Source of the DNA: Streptococcus sp.
GTDB lineage: Bacteria > Bacillota > Bacilli > Lactobacillales > Streptococcaceae
Reading direction: 5' to 3'
Length of the DNA stretch: 27,115 nucleotides
Assembly (NCBI GenBank): GCA_003521145.1
Contig: DOTL01000071.1
Span: 1-27,115, forward strand
Shown here: piece by piece, positions 26,228 through 27,115 of the stretch
How the letters are laid out: the number at the start of each line of letters is the position of its first letter
Position numbering within the stretch: the stretch's first letter is position 1
Position numbers and translations under genes: made by a program
The notes under the pieces: model-generated
What the model saw: only the letters and a program-made list of their open reading frames with translations
Databases searched by the model: none
Told to the model about the DNA's origin: nothing

Positions 26228-26428
26228 TCATTTCTCCTTATCCTTCCCCGCTACCCTAAGCGCAAACAAAGAAAAAGCTAGCGAAAGTGTTGACCAGACG
26301 AGACAATGCTCAATAAAGGCAACGCCTTCGGTGAAACTTAACGTAGCATTTATCATCACAATAAATAGCCAGACGATCACGATAACAATGCTTAAACTTC
26401 TAATAAGATTATTCTTCTGTTTATCCAT
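26228..26428 (-). CDS. Small membrane protein, 66 aa (candidate immunity protein)
   Basis: From ATG 26428 (ribosome site gggaaagagaaat) the product is MDKQKNNLIRSLSIVIVIVW with two hydrophobic helices (SLSIVIVIVWLFIVMI and LVWSTLSLAFSLFALRV) and charged ends. It directly follows the GG-leader peptide gene at 26465–26614 (36 bp gap), the typical place for a bacteriocin immunity protein. No sequence family is recognised. A start 15 bp earlier (MGKRN) is possible but has no ribosome site. Confidence 0.65.
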   Translation of the reverse strand: MDKQKNNLIRSLSIVIVIVWLFIVMINATLSFTEGVAFIEHCLVWSTLSLAFSLFALRVAGKDKEK

Positions 26429-26464
26429 ATTTCTCTTTCCCATATTTGGTACTCATGGTAACTT

Positions 26465-26614
26465 CTAATCGCCATAGCGAGGTCTTCTTTTCAACCACCA
26501 TTTGTACCAACCCAATCGTTCAGGTAAGGTTTGAGGTCTAGATACAAAACCACCCCCTGTAACATTTTCTAAGGTTTCAGCATTGAGCTCTTCACCATAT
26601 GCCTTAGTTCGCAT
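26465..26614 (-). CDS. Double-glycine bacteriocin-like peptide, 49 aa
   Basis: ATG 26614 has ribosome site aaaggagaaat. The leader MRTKAYGEELNAETLENVTG ends with GG at residues 20–21. The mature 28 residues begin GFVSRPQTLPERLGWYKWWL and end KRRPRYGD. They are cationic and rich in Trp and Arg, unlike the glycine-zipper peptides of the neighbouring operon, so this is a different class. The longer open frame beginning upstream (MVIAVFIFEKK…) lacks a ribosome site and overlaps the 5' leader. It is transcribed from its own ComR-box-like promoter and paired with a small membrane protein. Confidence 0.8.
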   Translation of the reverse strand: MRTKAYGEELNAETLENVTGGGFVSRPQTLPERLGWYKWWLKRRPRYGD

Positions 26615-26717
26615 TCTTATTTCTCCTTTCTTTTCAAAAATAAATACAGCAATAACCACTTGGACTATACAAAGATTTAGTCGTCTTGGAGACCTAGTGG
26701 ATTTGGGTATAAGGTCA

Positions 26718-26762
26718 TTATAAGTTCTCCCTTTTCAAAAAAATAGTGACATAAATGTCACT
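26718..26762 (-). promoter_or_regulatory. ComR-box-like promoter of the second peptide unit
   Basis: The same palindrome GTGACATTTATGTCAC (26762–26747), the same T-rich tract (actattttttt) and TATAAT (26723–26718) occur here, again with exactly 25 nt between TGTC and TATAAT. The shared architecture at two promoters 613 bp apart, with diverged sequence in between, argues for a common activator. Confidence 0.75.
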
Positions 26763-26781
26763 ATCACTGAACACAAAAGGA

Positions 26782-26802
26782 CAGGCCTTTATAAGACCTG
26801 TT
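26782..26802 (-). terminator. Terminator overlapping the end of the 80-aa membrane protein gene
   Basis: ACAGGTCTT pairs with AAGGCCTGT on the minus strand (9 pairs, one G·U; 3-nt loop), followed by ccttttg. It ends the upstream transcript before the second bacteriocin promoter. Confidence 0.6.
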
Positions 26803-27031
26803 CTAAAACTTGTTTACTTCTACGGTGTTTCAGAATAAGATAAAAAATAACTTCAAAAAGGAGAAAACTAAAATAGAGCCCTAAAATATAAAGTAAAGTT
26901 TCCCATTTATCTGTTGCTGATTGAAAATGGCCATGATGATCCACTGTACGGATGCTAATCAAAAGGCGAATATATAGAAATAAGGCTAGAAGAATACCAT
27001 TAAAACCTATAAAAAAACGCTTTTTAACCAT
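26789..27031 (-). CDS. Small membrane protein, 80 aa
   Basis: MVKKRFFIGFNGILLALFLY begins a first helix. A polar loop rich in His and Asp (TVDHHGHFQSATDKWE) follows, then a second helix (LLYILGLYFSFLLFEVIFYLIL) and a basic end (KHRRSKQVLEQVL). It resembles two-helix proteins often found in bacteriocin immunity regions, but no family is recognised. The ribosome site is weak. It is the last gene of a unit that begins beyond the window. Confidence 0.6.
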   Translation of the reverse strand: MVKKRFFIGFNGILLALFLYIRLLISIRTVDHHGHFQSATDKWETLLYILGLYFSFLLFEVIFYLILKHRRSKQVLEQVL

Positions 27032-27115
27032 AGTCTGACTTCTGTATGTTTTTTCTTAACCATAGAATAGCAAACTCAACTTAAACCAGTCTAAAGCAAA
27101 AAGCCCCTATCTGAA
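27032..27115. other. Window end, no gene seen
   Basis: The last 84 bp are AT-rich and non-coding as far as I can tell. The final aaaaagccccta could be one arm of a terminator cut by the window edge; this cannot be confirmed. Confidence 0.4.

Noticed and set aside
26221..26236. Terminator gagaaa/tttctc at the end of the 66-aa membrane protein
   Set aside because: The stem is short and AT-rich and no T run follows on the minus strand; the better terminator is at 26170–26200.
26465..26659. Longer start (MVIAVFIFEKK…) for the Trp/Arg-rich peptide
   Set aside because: The extra residues have no ribosome site and include the real ribosome site; the 49-residue form has a textbook double-glycine leader.

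Overview
The window is almost certainly Streptococcus thermophilus (or a very close member of the salivarius group). Two streptococcal housekeeping blocks (secA–aroG–aroG–acpS–alr–recG and efp–yqhY–nusB with comEB–pepP) flank a run of decayed genes and a segment with a lactobacillus-like gene set. Gene decay is frequent, as expected of this dairy species. Nearly everything is encoded on the minus strand.
Layout. 1–182: right end of an IS256-family element that has cut into the 3' end of an ImmA/IrrE-type metallopeptidase gene; a broken membrane-protein gene sits between that gene and recG. 1354–9772: secA, two tandem DAHP synthase genes, acpS, alr, recG. 9895–12477: remnants of the sucrose/fructose locus, namely a small hypothetical gene, a multiply broken manA, a multiply broken scrK and only the last ~57 codons of scrA. 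12477–19930: an inserted island with a decayed HsdR, a zinc-ribbon protein pseudogene, a serine-recombinase fragment interrupted by a broken IS5/IS1182-like element, a truncated XRE regulator, and a sulfur amino acid operon cbs–cblB–cysE. cbs and cblB are intact, while cysE has lost its middle. 19936–20547: the C-terminal two thirds of scrR on the plus strand. The orientation (scrA, scrK and manA leftward, scrR rightward) shows that the island replaced most of scrA, the expected scrB and the 5' part of scrR.
20638–23736: nusB, yqhY, efp, comEB, pepP. 23868–27031: a bacteriocin region with an ABC transporter pair, four short peptides with double-glycine leaders (three of them compact ORFs that an ordinary length cut-off would skip) and two small membrane proteins. 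Two promoters here share the same design: a GACA-N4-TGTC palindrome, a T-rich tract, and TATAAT exactly 25 nt downstream. The box resembles the ComR box of salivarius-group streptococci, suggesting competence-coupled bacteriocin production.
The two most interesting systems are these. (1) The cbs operon is preceded by an ideal promoter, a 25-residue leader peptide with three consecutive Cys codons (five Cys in all), an RNA hairpin whose first arm starts directly after those codons, and a strong intrinsic terminator before cbs. This looks like ribosome-mediated, cysteine-sensing attenuation, where a T-box might have been expected. (2) The ComR-box-like bacteriocin region described above. Both come from reading the sequence and need experimental or database confirmation.
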